A stretch of DNA of 52,032 nucleotides from UBA1731 sp964567665 (GCA_964567665.1 CAZMNN010000016.1:1-52032), one strand, 5' to 3'. Positions 41,317-51,375 are shown, counted from the stretch's first letter. Numbers and translations are program-made. The notes: generated by a model from the sequence alone, not told the origin.

Positions 41317-42107
41317 CGTCCGTCTCCGTCCCTGCCAACCATAAGCTGGGCAATCACCGCAATCGTCGCCGTGTCGGTGCGAAGTATGCGGCTGCCGAGC
41401 GAATGTCGGCGAAAACCGCTCCTTTCGAGCAGAGCAACCTCGTCATCAGTCCATCCGCCCTCCGGGCCTATGGCTATCACCGGGCGTCCGCCGGACGCAC
41501 CAACATCCATGGCGTCCGCAGCGTCGGCCGGTGCAGCGTACGGATGCGCCACGATGCGTTCGCAATCCGCAAACTCGTGCGGCATTCCCGCCTCGGCATA
41601 CCGTTTGAAGTTCCTCTCGCACCGGATTGTCGGGACTGCGGACGTTCCGCTCTGCATCAAGCCCTCCACGAGACACGGACGGTAAACCTGCTCCTTGACT
41701 ATTTGCGCACCCCAAAAGGATTTCTCCACCTTCTCAGCGCCAACAAGCACTATCTTCCCGACGCCAAGCGCAGCGAGCTGGGGGAGAAGACGCTTCAGCG
41801 TCCTTGGACGCGGCGGCGCGAGAATCAGGTCGAACCACGGCGGCGGCGGTGTCTCAGTGTGCGAACATTTCACTACGACTGTGCCTGCGAGCAGACCGCT
41901 GCCGCGCTGCGGCGAACCCGGCTCGCGCTCGTGCAGGTTGCGGATCTCGACGATCTCGGACGTTCCGACAAGGCCATCCGTCTCACCTGTCTTCAGCGTG
42001 TTGCCTACGGCGCCGTGCAGGACGTTCAGCACGTGCTCGGCGCGTTCGTCCGAAAACTCCGCAAATCCGCCGACAATCTCGCCGCTGTCGAAGAGTATCC
42101 TGTTCAT
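41313..42107 (-). CDS. rsmE: 16S rRNA (uracil(1498)-N(3))-methyltransferase
   Basis: SPOUT-class methyltransferase modifying U1498 of 16S rRNA. 264 residues with an N-terminal PUA-like domain and the C-terminal trefoil knot: IGPEGGWTDDEVALLE and LGSRILRTDTATIAV bind SAM. The start ATG at 42107 has an AAAGGAG about 12 bp upstream and an extended -10 box 29 bp upstream. First gene of the rsmE-birA unit. Confidence 0.95.
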   Translation of the reverse strand: MNRILFDSGEIVGGFAEFSDERAEHVLNVLHGAVGNTLKTGETDGLVGTSEIVEIRNLHEREPGSPQRGSGLLAGTVVVKCSHTETPPPPWFDLILAPPRPRTLKRLLPQLAALGVGKIVLVGAEKVEKSFWGAQIVKEQVYRPCLVEGLMQSGTSAVPTIRCERNFKRYAEAGMPHEFADCERIVAHPYAAPADAADAMDVGASGGRPVIAIGPEGGWTDDEVALLERSGFRRHSLGSRILRTDTATIAVIAQLMVGRDGDGR

Positions 42108-42136
42108 CAGATGTTCCGAATCTCCTTTGGTGCGCG

Positions 42137-42145
42137 ATTATAGCA
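42137..42145 (-). promoter_or_regulatory. Extended -10 promoter TGCTATAAT of rsmE-birA
   Basis: Exact TGCTATAAT on the minus strand, 29 bp upstream of the rsmE ATG. Confidence 0.7.
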
Positions 42146-42212
42146 TAACAGGACATCTCTCCACATATGGCACTCCGTGCATAGGGCGCGGAAATGCGCA
42201 TCCAGCGGACGG

Positions 42213-43631
42213 TCACTCGCTGTCATCAATGTGGAACGCGCCGAGAGGCAGCCCGGCTTCGTTCATCAGATAGCCGCGCCAGGGACGCGAATGGAGATAG
42301 CGAAGCCTTTTCGGATCCTTCACTTCCGGCGCAAACACAACAAGCTCCTCCCCGACGATGTCGCCACGATATTCAACCCATGTGGCGTCAAGTTTCTTGA
42401 AGTTTCCGATCTGCGCCTTGACCCACCTGCCGTCCGCGCCGGCGACCTCGAATCCGTACTCCGCGCTTTGCGCCGGATCCCTGTGGATGCGCCAGTCCGC
42501 TTCATAGACCGACCACTTCTTTACGTCGTTGAACCTCATCACAAACCTGCCGTTCTCCACCTTCCACGATTTGAGCGTCGGCGAATCAGCGACGATATCA
42601 ACGAAACCGTAGTCGCGCTTCAATGCAAGAAGCGCAAGACGCAGCCCCGGCGTCTGCTTGTCGTTCGGATGTATGTCGTGCAGATTCCCGAGATCGCAAA
42701 GAACCGCCATTCCGGCATCAGGTTCACCTTGCGCAAACCGCTGCTGAACCTCCTGCATACGGGGGACATCTGGACTTCCCCACGGACACAGCTGGCAGAA
42801 ATAGAGCTTCATGCGCGGATTCTCGAAAATGCGTTTCCATCCGCCAAGAAGCGCTTCCATGCGCGCTCCATAGCCATCGATTACGCCTGGGGCGGTGTGC
42901 GTGTTGCTCTCGCCCTGATACCAGATCGCCCCGCGCAAGGCATACGGCACAATCGGGTTCACCTTGCCGTTATGGTACTGGGACGGTTTCTGCCCATCTG
43001 TCTTCTCGCGTCCCGGCGGCGGCGCAAACCTGCAGTCAGGGATCCACGTCTCAATGTCTGTTGCGCCGACATATGCGCCAAGAAGACCGACGGGGATCTT
43101 GAGCGTCGTCTGGAGATAGTATCCGTACCAGAGTGCCACTGCGGAAAATCCGCCGGAAAGGCAGAACTGCGGCGTGGTACGCTTCCACCGCACGTCCTCA
43201 TCCGTCAGCGGAACATCACTCCAGCCGTTGCCGAGATGCGCACAGCGCAGAAGCGGCAGATCCATTATCTGTCCAACCGCACCGCCAAGCCGCTCGCGGG
43301 CGCGTGGAGAATCGCCCCAGAACGGAATGCCCATATTGCTCTGTCCGGAGCAAAGCCAGACCTCGCCGACGAGCACATCCTTCACTGCTACGCCATTTGC
43401 CGTCAGCGTCCGCCCTTCGCAGCAGGCATCCATCGGATCGAGATCCACGCGCCAGCATCCGTCTGCAGCTGCCGTCGCGGTCTTTGTCTGTCCGGCGAAC
43501 GTCACCGTCACAGTTTCGCCGGGCGCGGCCTTGCCCCAAACCGGCACATTCGTCTCACGCTGCAGAACCGCACCATCCGTGAATGGTGCGGCAAGCTTCA
43601 CAACCGCCAGCAGAATCGTTATTCCGTTCAT
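42213..43631 (-). CDS. Sialate O-acetylesterase family protein (SGNH hydrolase)
   Basis: A 472-residue esterase expected to remove O-acetyl groups from sialic acids or other acetylated sugars. Residues 1-15 look like a short signal peptide. The nucleophile is Ser98 in CSGQSNM, the second block is GAIWYQGESN, and DIHP near 336 supplies the Asp-His pair. The N-terminal PFTDGAVLQRETNVPVWG and an inserted beta domain match the sialate O-acetylesterase (PF03629) architecture. It is the last gene of the heparinase operon, 47 bp after the giant beta-strand gene, with AGAGGG before the ATG. Xylan or pectin acetyl groups are possible alternatives. Confidence 0.9.
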   Translation of the reverse strand: MNGITILLAVVKLAAPFTDGAVLQRETNVPVWGKAAPGETVTVTFAGQTKTATAAADGCWRVDLDPMDACCEGRTLTANGVAVKDVLVGEVWLCSGQSNMGIPFWGDSPRARERLGGAVGQIMDLPLLRCAHLGNGWSDVPLTDEDVRWKRTTPQFCLSGGFSAVALWYGYYLQTTLKIPVGLLGAYVGATDIETWIPDCRFAPPPGREKTDGQKPSQYHNGKVNPIVPYALRGAIWYQGESNTHTAPGVIDGYGARMEALLGGWKRIFENPRMKLYFCQLCPWGSPDVPRMQEVQQRFAQGEPDAGMAVLCDLGNLHDIHPNDKQTPGLRLALLALKRDYGFVDIVADSPTLKSWKVENGRFVMRFNDVKKWSVYEADWRIHRDPAQSAEYGFEVAGADGRWVKAQIGNFKKLDATWVEYRGDIVGEELVVFAPEVKDPKRLRYLHSRPWRGYLMNEAGLPLGAFHIDDSE

Positions 43632-43678
43632 GCCAACCCTCTTTCCTTACTGTATCCGCAAGTTCAACCACACCAAAG

Positions 43679-46600
43679 CTACCGGACGACGATCTGCATT
43701 CCAACCGGCGGCATTATCCGTCCGTAGCCGACCGTCCCGGAGCCGCCGAACGAAGCCGGACGCTCAAGAGTTGCCGCCCCGACACGGGCGTAGACGTTCG
43801 TTCCGCCAGATACGTCGATCGCACCCGCATACGTACATCCCTCCTGTGCTTCACCGGTGCGGCGGATGCGGCAACGCCCTGAAGTTCCGTACTTCGCGGC
43901 GTTTTCGATGCCTGACCACAACGCCACCCGTCCGCCGCCACCACAGCCGGAGGCGCTGTTCGCATAGTTTGCGCCATCGCCGCCACGGGCAGATATCCTT
44001 CCGCCCCCAGAGACGGTGCTGCCGGAAAGATACACGGTTCCGCCCGCGCCGGATGCAACCCTGCACTGATATCCCTCTGGCGATGATGCGTCATTCCCGG
44101 AATATTTGGAGAAATATCCGCTCATCCATCCGTCGGATGATACCGTACCGTCAATGGTTATCGACGATTTCGCCTCAATGATGATTGCGCCGCCACCTGC
44201 GCCGCCCTCTCCGTAGCCATACACGCTGCCACCCATGCCGGGCGCATCGGGGGCAAACCTGTTGCCAACGGTTGCAGACGCAAGCCCATTTATGACGTAT
44301 GCGCCGTCTGAACCAACGCCGATGCCGCCAATTCCGCCATGCGATCCACCCGCCGCTTGAGATGAGGTCTCAGCGCCGAATCCGTTTTTGTGCACTACAT
44401 TCCCCATTGCGCTCACTATCTGAGGCTGATCCCATCCGCCTGCGCCGCCACGACGGTCGGACGAAATCAATCCGCCGGCGGGGACATCAAGCGCACCGAC
44501 AGAGAAGTGCGGAACGGAAAGATTCACCGGATCGCACGAGGCGTAAAGCGTACCGGCTACCGTCATCGTCCCCGTCACAGACACCTCCGCACCCCATCGC
44601 ATTGCCGCATTCGTCTCCGCCGCTCGGATCTCCACCGTAGCCCCCTCCGCTATCGTGAAATCCCCGCCGACGGACAGCCTGTTAACCTCACGTCCACCCC
44701 ATGTGTCGTTCACGGCGCAGCGCATATTCGTCCAGCATACGTTCCCGATCTCAAGACGCGACTCCGCCGATTCGACCGTCAGGTCACCTGTCACCTCAAA
44801 GCTGAATCCCTCGGCAGGAAATCTCACGTGCCCCCATGACCAGACGAAATCTCCATCATGATGGAACGACTCCATGTCAAGCAGTCTCCCGGATATCCCC
44901 TTTCCGATCAGACGCCCACGCAGCGCCGCATCGGTGATGACAACCGTGCCAGGTTCTGCGTGTGTGTTGTAGCGGTCGAACGTCGAAAGGGTGTCGCACC
45001 CGAACTTTTCGTCCCGATAGTAACCAGGCGCCGCAGATATCTTCAATCCATCGACATCCGCCGCCGTCTGCGCCTCAACATCAGACGTCTGAATCTTCAC
45101 CATGCCGCCGCCCGCCGCATGACCAATGCGCGAATCATCGGATGGGTAGTTCCCGTTCGCGAGCAGAAGCATAGGCGGATATACCGGCGCGCCACCGTCA
45201 CCACCATTTGCAGAAATGATTCCCGATCCATTTATGGCCTTGCACGAAATCCATACACTTCCGCCGGATGCACCAGTGTCATGACGCTGCGTGTCAAGGT
45301 TAGCCGTTGACGCATTCGCACCATCGGCAAGGATACCTCCATCCACGCTTACGCACCCTGTCGCCTCAATTCTCACTGCACCACCTCCGCAATGCGGCAA
45401 ATCGCTTCCGTACCTCGATGGGCAGGTGCCACCCGAACCTGGCTCAACCGGCGCATAGGGATCGTCGTACGTAGAGCCGGGCAGAGATGTCACATTATTG
45501 AATCCACCGCACCCGCCGTGCGATGGGGCAGACCTGCCATTCGCTGATGCGGATCCAGGGCCGTAACCCACCGCATGGATCTCCGTCTCTCCGTTCCAAA
45601 GCCCGCCATTCCATCCTTTCTTTGAAACGTCTATCGCACCGCCCTTTGCGACGGAGATATCTCCGCACTTGATCCACACCCTTGACTTTGCGGTTTCGTT
45701 CGTGAACGGTCCGGCACACGAAATGCGGCCATCCACTTGGACACTGTCGGCGTTTATGTAGGTCGTCCAGTTTGAGACCGTAAGCGTGGCGTCCTTGCCG
45801 ATGACAAGCGAACGGAGACGCGGCGTGGATTCCGTCAGAAACACGTTCGCAGCGCCATCGATGAAGGCATTTTCTCCTTCAGCGGGAACCATACCGTCCC
45901 AGTTGTTCGGATCATCCCAGCGTCCTGTCATGCCACCGTTCCAGAACCTGCTGCTGCCAAGCACTACAAGTTCGCCATCCCCCTCGATGTCCACCCCTTG
46001 CGAACCGTGAACATATGCACCTGGCGCAAGCGACACTCCGTCAACGGTTGCGGAAATGCACCGGAGAGTGCGATACCTGCCAAGCACGAGCTTTGAGGAG
46101 GACGAACCCAATACGATGTTTGTGGCAAATAGCGGCAGTTCCGATACCTCCGCCTCGAATGTCGCACCACCGGATACGGAAAGCTGCCCAAGCGCAGTGA
46201 ATCCCGCCGTCCCCGTCACCATAAGTCTGCCGCCCTTCACGTCAAATGTGCCGATGGTCGTGGATACGGCGTTGCTGAGGTACAGCGTGGTGTCCTGCCC
46301 ATCTTTTGGAGTCCATTCAATGCCGGCGGCGCCCGTGAACGCACTCTTGAACCCCGACACGGGACAACCTGTCATCTTGAGAGACGCAGGCTTTGCCTTC
46401 GGTGTTGTCACCTCACCACCCGGAGCGCAGGTTTCATCCTTTGCCCTGAATCCGGACACCAGTTGGTCGTATCCGTTCAGGTTGATTACGGCATTGGTCC
46501 GCTCGAAGCAAAAATAAGTCAGGTCTCTCGGAAGGACGTTCGCGTCCTCACATACATACGGCGTATCCGTCATGAACATTGCCGCCTGACTCGACTCCTG

Positions 46601-47575
46601 GCTGTGCAGATGGCAAGTGCTGTGCCTGTCGCCGTTAGTCCTGTTCGATCCCTTCAGTGCGGTGTACATATGCAGCTCCCCGCCATTGTACGGCGACATC
46701 ATGAAGTAGTTGGAATGCTCCACATTTCCGTAGAAATTAACCTTGCCGCCGTTCACGACCGCTCGCAGCCTGTACCGGCAGTTTACGTTTGTCCTGAAAT
46801 TAACATCGGCGTTTTGCACGATGACTGATCCGATGTTCTTATAGTCCCCTGTAAGTTCAAGTGGAATGGAGATGGTGCCGTCCGTCGCAACCACAAGTCT
46901 GCAACCGAAACCCGCCGTATCATCACTTTTGCAGGTCGCCTCGGCATCAAATGTCGCAGACAACGCGCCGAGCGCTCCGCAATCGTAGATGACAACATCA
47001 CCAGACCCGGTCAGTTTGTAGTTCCACGCCGTCAAATCTCCACCGCTCGGAGTACGCCCTGTCCCGTTGGCAGTGAATGCACCGCTGAACGTATTGCCGC
47101 GATAGAGATGCAGACATCCGGCTCCAGTCTTTGCAAGCCCGCCCGCGCCGGAAATTATGCCTCCAAGATGCAGAGGGCCGGCAGGGGTAGAGGCGGACAG
47201 CGCCGCCGGACCGGTCACAGCAAGCGGCGTGGCAGCAGACGCCACCGCGATGTCGTTTGAGATTCCAAGCGCCGCCGATGATGTCGAGGATATGCCGCCA
47301 TCGCCAAGGGTGATGCCCTTGCCGGTCACGGTAAGCGCACCGGCGCCAGACACCTCAATGCCCTTTATTTCGATCTCAGACGCAACAGTCACCGCCGTCG
47401 CGGACGACGGCGCAAACTTCGCGACATCTGAAGCGCTGTTTGGATAGCCGCCAGACGGCGACCAGTTGGACGGCGTTGTCCACTCTCCGTCCGTGCCTCC
47501 GACCCATGTGTAGTCCGTCGCCGACACAGACATGGCGGCCAACGCAAACGCAACTGAGATTCCCCTGATGTTCAT
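43679..47575 (-). CDS. Giant secreted glycine-rich beta-strand protein, autotransporter-repeat-like
   Basis: A 1298-residue exported protein with a signal peptide (about 1-20). It starts with DYTWVGGTDGEWTTPSNWS, the pattern of autotransporter-associated beta-strand repeat proteins, which recurs as SRFWNGGMTGRWDDPNNWD near 550. The second half has glycine-rich blocks such as GGGAVRIEATGCVS, GAGGGAIIIEAKSS and GGGGRVALWSG, suggesting a long beta-solenoid. No C-terminal autotransporter barrel, PEP-CTERM or other sorting motif is visible; it ends GMQIVVR. The ATG at 47575 has AGAGGTG upstream; a GTG at 47581 is the other option. Cell-surface adhesion or glycan binding is likely, and a beta-helical lyase cannot be excluded. 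Confidence 0.8.
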   Translation of the reverse strand: MNIRGISVAFALAAMSVSATDYTWVGGTDGEWTTPSNWSPSGGYPNSASDVAKFAPSSATAVTVASEIEIKGIEVSGAGALTVTGKGITLGDGGISSTSSAALGISNDIAVASAATPLAVTGPAALSASTPAGPLHLGGIISGAGGLAKTGAGCLHLYRGNTFSGAFTANGTGRTPSGGDLTAWNYKLTGSGDVVIYDCGALGALSATFDAEATCKSDDTAGFGCRLVVATDGTISIPLELTGDYKNIGSVIVQNADVNFRTNVNCRYRLRAVVNGGKVNFYGNVEHSNYFMMSPYNGGELHMYTALKGSNRTNGDRHSTCHLHSQESSQAAMFMTDTPYVCEDANVLPRDLTYFCFERTNAVINLNGYDQLVSGFRAKDETCAPGGEVTTPKAKPASLKMTGCPVSGFKSAFTGAAGIEWTPKDGQDTTLYLSNAVSTTIGTFDVKGGRLMVTGTAGFTALGQLSVSGGATFEAEVSELPLFATNIVLGSSSSKLVLGRYRTLRCISATVDGVSLAPGAYVHGSQGVDIEGDGELVVLGSSRFWNGGMTGRWDDPNNWDGMVPAEGENAFIDGAANVFLTESTPRLRSLVIGKDATLTVSNWTTYINADSVQVDGRISCAGPFTNETAKSRVWIKCGDISVAKGGAIDVSKKGWNGGLWNGETEIHAVGYGPGSASANGRSAPSHGGCGGFNNVTSLPGSTYDDPYAPVEPGSGGTCPSRYGSDLPHCGGGAVRIEATGCVSVDGGILADGANASTANLDTQRHDTGASGGSVWISCKAINGSGIISANGGDGGAPVYPPMLLLANGNYPSDDSRIGHAAGGGMVKIQTSDVEAQTAADVDGLKISAAPGYYRDEKFGCDTLSTFDRYNTHAEPGTVVITDAALRGRLIGKGISGRLLDMESFHHDGDFVWSWGHVRFPAEGFSFEVTGDLTVESAESRLEIGNVCWTNMRCAVNDTWGGREVNRLSVGGDFTIAEGATVEIRAAETNAAMRWGAEVSVTGTMTVAGTLYASCDPVNLSVPHFSVGALDVPAGGLISSDRRGGAGGWDQPQIVSAMGNVVHKNGFGAETSSQAAGGSHGGIGGIGVGSDGAYVINGLASATVGNRFAPDAPGMGGSVYGYGEGGAGGGAIIIEAKSSITIDGTVSSDGWMSGYFSKYSGNDASSPEGYQCRVASGAGGTVYLSGSTVSGGGRISARGGDGANYANSASGCGGGGRVALWSGIENAAKYGTSGRCRIRRTGEAQEGCTYAGAIDVSGGTNVYARVGAATLERPASFGGSGTVGYGRIMPPVGMQIVVR

Positions 47576-47619
47576 GCTCACCTCTTTCCTGTTTGACGGT
47601 CAAATTTACGCAACGGCAG

Positions 47620-48828
47620 CTAATCGCTGTAGATACGCTCCGTGCCACGGTTCACAAACGGACTGTCGAGTCCTGAAGCAAGATATGCCTTCAACGTGAC
47701 ATAAGTCACGTCCAGCAGCTCATCGAAAGCATATTTCCTCGTAGGCGACGAATTCGCCTGCGGCTTATCCGGACGGTCATACGACACGGAACATTCAAGC
47801 GTGAGCGCCAAGGCGCCGGACGCAAGCGCAAACATGCTGTTGAGATTTATCTCCGGACGGCTCGGACGATCGTCCTCCGGTGGCTTCGGGAGGGATGCGG
47901 TCAATCCTGCCTCGTGCAACGCAAGGTTGCAGCGGTAGCGGACTTCCCTTGCCCGCTTCAGCTTTTCCGGGTACTCTATCGAACTCGGCGAAAGCACCGA
48001 CGGAGCGAATTCGTACGAATGTCCGTTCAACACAGCATCCACACGCCACCTCGCGGCGAGTTTCAGCAATGACTTCGCCTCCTCTGTGCGGATGTCTCCA
48101 GGACACGCATCGTGCATGATGTTGTAGCCGTCAGCGTTGGGATATCCGCCCGGATATCCAACCTTGCCTACAGGCAGCGGAAACCAGGCCTTGCTTCCGC
48201 GCCACCCGATCAGCGAACCATCCGCCCATACGCCCTGCGACACCTTTCTGAACGTCGTCCAATCCACGCCGCGAAGGTGGTCAGGGGAAATTGCGCGTCC
48301 GTCCATGTTCACGCACGGAACGACGATGAGCCTGTACCTTCCGGCAAGGCGGATCAGATCCTCATCCCTTCTGCCGCGAAAATCAGTCCCGGTCTCCAGC
48401 ATCTTGATGACGTTTGCGGCGCCGGCGACCGTCTCAGGTTCAGCGCCATGAACTCCGGCGATGAAGAGGAATGTCTGGGTTCCGCCCTGCGGACGTCCAT
48501 AGTAGTTCCGGTAGGTGGTTGATCCCTGACCGGCCGACCAGTTGGTCTGCGGCGGCGGATCATTGAAGTCGCCGTAGAACAGGGCATACACCGGATATCC
48601 GAGCGGCGTTCTGCATATGATCTCCTTGCGTGAGCATTTCGTCGCACTCTCGCAAAGCTCCATGATCTCCGCAGGACGCACCTTCCAGAAATCCGGTCGC
48701 CTCTCAAGCCCCTCCACCTCAAAGGGCTTGAACCTCGTCGGCCTGATTCCGCCACCATGCGTCCTGCATCCCGCAAATGCCGCAGCAAGCGACATCGCGC
48801 CCAAAAATCCCTTTCTCGAAGTGTTCAC
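47620..48828 (-). CDS. M14-family zinc carboxypeptidase-like lipoprotein
   Basis: A 402-residue protein. The GTG at 48828 is chosen because GGGAGG lies 7 bp upstream and a lipoprotein signal follows (lipobox AFAGC, Cys21); the longer ORF to 48948 lies inside the heparinase gene. The M14 zinc site is visible as GVHGAEPE (His127, Glu130) with a later His270 in NGHSYEF. Glu345 in LTLECSVSYDRP is the likely catalytic glutamate. Such enzymes trim peptides, including peptidoglycan or glycoprotein peptides. It sits between the heparinase-like gene (19 bp) and the giant beta-strand gene (44 bp). Confidence 0.85.
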   Translation of the reverse strand: MNTSRKGFLGAMSLAAAFAGCRTHGGGIRPTRFKPFEVEGLERRPDFWKVRPAEIMELCESATKCSRKEIICRTPLGYPVYALFYGDFNDPPPQTNWSAGQGSTTYRNYYGRPQGGTQTFLFIAGVHGAEPETVAGAANVIKMLETGTDFRGRRDEDLIRLAGRYRLIVVPCVNMDGRAISPDHLRGVDWTTFRKVSQGVWADGSLIGWRGSKAWFPLPVGKVGYPGGYPNADGYNIMHDACPGDIRTEEAKSLLKLAARWRVDAVLNGHSYEFAPSVLSPSSIEYPEKLKRAREVRYRCNLALHEAGLTASLPKPPEDDRPSRPEINLNSMFALASGALALTLECSVSYDRPDKPQANSSPTRKYAFDELLDVTYVTLKAYLASGLDSPFVNRGTERIYSD

Positions 48829-48847
48829 GGCACAACCTCCCTTCAAA

Positions 48848-51133
48848 TTACAGCACACCCGACTGCGCAGCCACCTTCTCGGCAAGCTTCGCATTCTCCT
48901 CCGCCAGACATTCGCCGTCATTTCCGATGAGACGGAAACACACATCACCGCCGACAGCGCCTGTACGGTTGAAGCGCAAAGTCACCTCAAGCGTCCCCGT
49001 CTTACCGTGCATTTGCTGTCCGCGAATCGACATCCTGACGCCATCGCTTGACGCTCCCTTCACATACTCGCTCGCCACCGCTTCGCAGTTCGACGCATCA
49101 CCTACGTTTATCACGTGAAGGAACCTGTCATCCGCAGACGGCTTGCCCGGCTTTACGGCAATGCGCCACTGTCCGAACCACGGCCCTGTCCTGCGCCTTG
49201 CGCATCTTTCCTTTACGTCCTTCACATAATCTTCATCAAGCGGCCAGTTCCTTCCGGCACTCCAGAACTCCCGCCCCGGTCCGCCTATCTTTTCGATGCT
49301 TCCGCTTTCAGGGAGAAGCGTCCGCACATGCATCATGCCGCCCTCCGCCTGGGACTTGACGTGACAACCATCGACGTCCGGCTCGTTCTGCATATGGAGA
49401 AGCCACTCCTTCGCATAGGAAGGATCGGTCGCTCCCACCCGGTCATACACGACAAAGACATCCGGCATGATGTAGACGAACTGGCGGACGGCTTCGCTGC
49501 ACTTGCTTCCGTAGCTGCGCGTCGCGTCAGCCGCCACGTAGGTGTACAGCGGATTCGTCTCGAACGCAATCGGCGTCCCCTTGGCCTTGCACTGCCCGCC
49601 GTATGAGAATCTGCCTTCAGGCCCGTCGTACTTCAACCCCCAATAGGAGGTGAGCGGCTCGTTCGGCTTGTGGATCAGCACACAGTTGTGCGCGACAGTC
49701 TGTGCGTAGTAGTACGTGAGGTTGTGGTCGGTCTGACGGGCGCGGGAACCGGAATCGAGCGCCTGATATCCGTTGCGGTATATGACAAAGTTGTTCTCGT
49801 CGTAATGGCGGTGGTTGTCGACGTCGCCGCCGGAGGTGAACATGCAGTACGTGGCGTCCGCATTCCATCCGCTCCGCATCGCGAACTGCCCTATGCTCTC
49901 GAAGTGCCGCGCCTTGAGCTTCCATGAGTCCAGCTCTTCATCCGAGAATGGTTCAATTCCATCGACATCTGCGAACAGGAACGGATACATCGGCCATGTG
50001 CCGCCGAGACTTTGGCGCGACACATGGCGACGCAGCGTGACGGCGAGACGCGCCGCCGCAGGGGACGACTTGCGGTAGAAGTTGGCGTACTGCGTCATGT
50101 GCTCGTAGAGACGCCCCACCGGAAGCAGGTTGTCGTCGTGCGGAGCGTCGCCAAATCCGCAATGTCCCGCGCCGGCCCTTGTCGGAATCCAGTTCCACCA
50201 TATCCAGTTCGGGAACAGCGCAAGGTTCGGATATTCGGACGCCGCATCCACTCCGGCGGCGGAGGCCAGCGTATGGAAGAAGTTGAAATGCGCCCACGGA
50301 TACTCGCCCATCGAATATCCGACAACGCCGGACGCCAAAGCACCGTCATCGCCGGACACCTTGTCACGGAAAGCAAGCATCGTGCATGAAACATCATAGC
50401 CGCGCTGCAGATGGCTGCGGGCCAACCCGTCGCAGAATCCGTCGCCGTCTGCGGCGACGCCCGAATACCAGAGGAGCGTCTGCACACCGTAGAAGCCGGA
50501 GTATGGATCTCCGTAGTTTCGCCTGACGATTGCAGGACGCCCTTCGCCTGGCTGCACATCCTCTACATGCTGGACGAGAGGGACTATTATGTCGCGCCTC
50601 TCCTTCGGCGTAAGGGCTTCGAATATCCAGTCGTATGCACAGAGGGCGAGAATGCGGGAATTTGAATACCAGTTTACGGCGCGACGGTTCTGGTACGCTT
50701 CCCCGTATGCGGCGACGCTGACCGCCAGCATCCGCTTAGCCTTTTCGAGATGGCGACGTTCTCCCGTAAACCGCCACGCAAGAGCGCACATCGAAGCCTG
50801 CACACCCCATTCCTTCACGTGCGGAAGCGGAATCGCCGGCGGCCATCCGGGTGCCGGAGCCTCTGTGCCGGAGCATACCGGGTTGGTGGGGAATGTATCA
50901 CACCTTCTGAGAAGTTCCGTCAGCTCGGATTTCGCCGCACCATCTGCGTACGCTTTTATTGACGGCCACGTGTCGCTGTTGAAGAAAAGCCGTGGATGGC
51001 TTTTTCTTATCTCCGGTGTGCGCCGAGGTAGCTCAGCGGACGCAACGCCCGCCGCCATTGCAGCGGCAAGAATGCAATACGTGCGGAAGCCGCGCCTCGG
51101 CAACGACAGACAGAACCGTAAATCAACTTTCAA
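48848..51133 (-). CDS. Heparinase II/III-like polysaccharide lyase
   Basis: A 761-residue exported protein starting at a TTG with AAGGAG 10 bp upstream. A signal peptide (about 1-33, ending in VASA) is followed by an alpha-helical barrel (about 45-410) and a beta-sandwich with the heparinase II/III motif DNHRHYDENNFVIYRNG near 435-451. Such lyases cleave uronic-acid-containing glycans such as heparin, heparan sulphate or alginate by beta-elimination; the specific substrate cannot be read. It is first in a four-gene exported operon under an A-tract promoter. Neighbouring esterase and peptidase genes suggest a decorated host or plant glycan or glycoprotein target. Confidence 0.9.
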   Translation of the reverse strand: MKVDLRFCLSLPRRGFRTYCILAAAMAAGVASAELPRRTPEIRKSHPRLFFNSDTWPSIKAYADGAAKSELTELLRRCDTFPTNPVCSGTEAPAPGWPPAIPLPHVKEWGVQASMCALAWRFTGERRHLEKAKRMLAVSVAAYGEAYQNRRAVNWYSNSRILALCAYDWIFEALTPKERRDIIVPLVQHVEDVQPGEGRPAIVRRNYGDPYSGFYGVQTLLWYSGVAADGDGFCDGLARSHLQRGYDVSCTMLAFRDKVSGDDGALASGVVGYSMGEYPWAHFNFFHTLASAAGVDAASEYPNLALFPNWIWWNWIPTRAGAGHCGFGDAPHDDNLLPVGRLYEHMTQYANFYRKSSPAAARLAVTLRRHVSRQSLGGTWPMYPFLFADVDGIEPFSDEELDSWKLKARHFESIGQFAMRSGWNADATYCMFTSGGDVDNHRHYDENNFVIYRNGYQALDSGSRARQTDHNLTYYYAQTVAHNCVLIHKPNEPLTSYWGLKYDGPEGRFSYGGQCKAKGTPIAFETNPLYTYVAADATRSYGSKCSEAVRQFVYIMPDVFVVYDRVGATDPSYAKEWLLHMQNEPDVDGCHVKSQAEGGMMHVRTLLPESGSIEKIGGPGREFWSAGRNWPLDEDYVKDVKERCARRRTGPWFGQWRIAVKPGKPSADDRFLHVINVGDASNCEAVASEYVKGASSDGVRMSIRGQQMHGKTGTLEVTLRFNRTGAVGGDVCFRLIGNDGECLAEENAKLAEKVAAQSGVL

Positions 51134-51143
51134 CTTCTACCCG

Positions 51144-51149
51144 CTCCTT
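51144..51149 (-). promoter_or_regulatory. Ribosome-binding site selecting the TTG start of the heparinase-like gene
   Basis: AAGGAG on the minus strand, 10 bp before the TTG at 51133. The only nearby ATG (51162) runs straight into a TAG stop. Confidence 0.75.
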
Positions 51150-51180
51150 CCGGAGTCTACATGACCCCTGACGAGCGAAT

Positions 51181-51210
51181 AGGATATCAAAAAGCGGTTT
51201 TTTTTTTCAA
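51181..51210 (-). promoter_or_regulatory. A-tract promoter of the heparinase operon
   Basis: -35 TTGAAA (51205-51210) running into ten consecutive A, 18-bp spacer, -10 TATCCT (51181-51186) on the minus strand, 47 bp before the TTG start. It is the twin of 13937-13966, including a shared TTTGATA-like sequence at the -10 box. Confidence 0.6.
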
Positions 51211-51375
51211 CAGTAATTTTTATCAGAATTCGCCGCCAATGCGCCGCTCATTAAATTCCGATCAACATTGTCGGCACACACTGAGGTCTTACAAGGTGTG
51301 CAAGCCGCTCATCGTCAGACTCCGTTCCGTCTCAGCCCCAAAGCATCTCACACCTCACTCCGCTCATCTTCAGCA

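Noticed and set aside
42177..43727. 516-codon frame antisense to the sialate O-acetylesterase
   Set aside because: No recognisable motif, and the minus strand has the complete SGNH catalytic set.
51273..51302. Inverted repeat GGCACAC...GTGTGC as a terminator
   Set aside because: Long loop, imperfect outer stem and no T-run on either strand.
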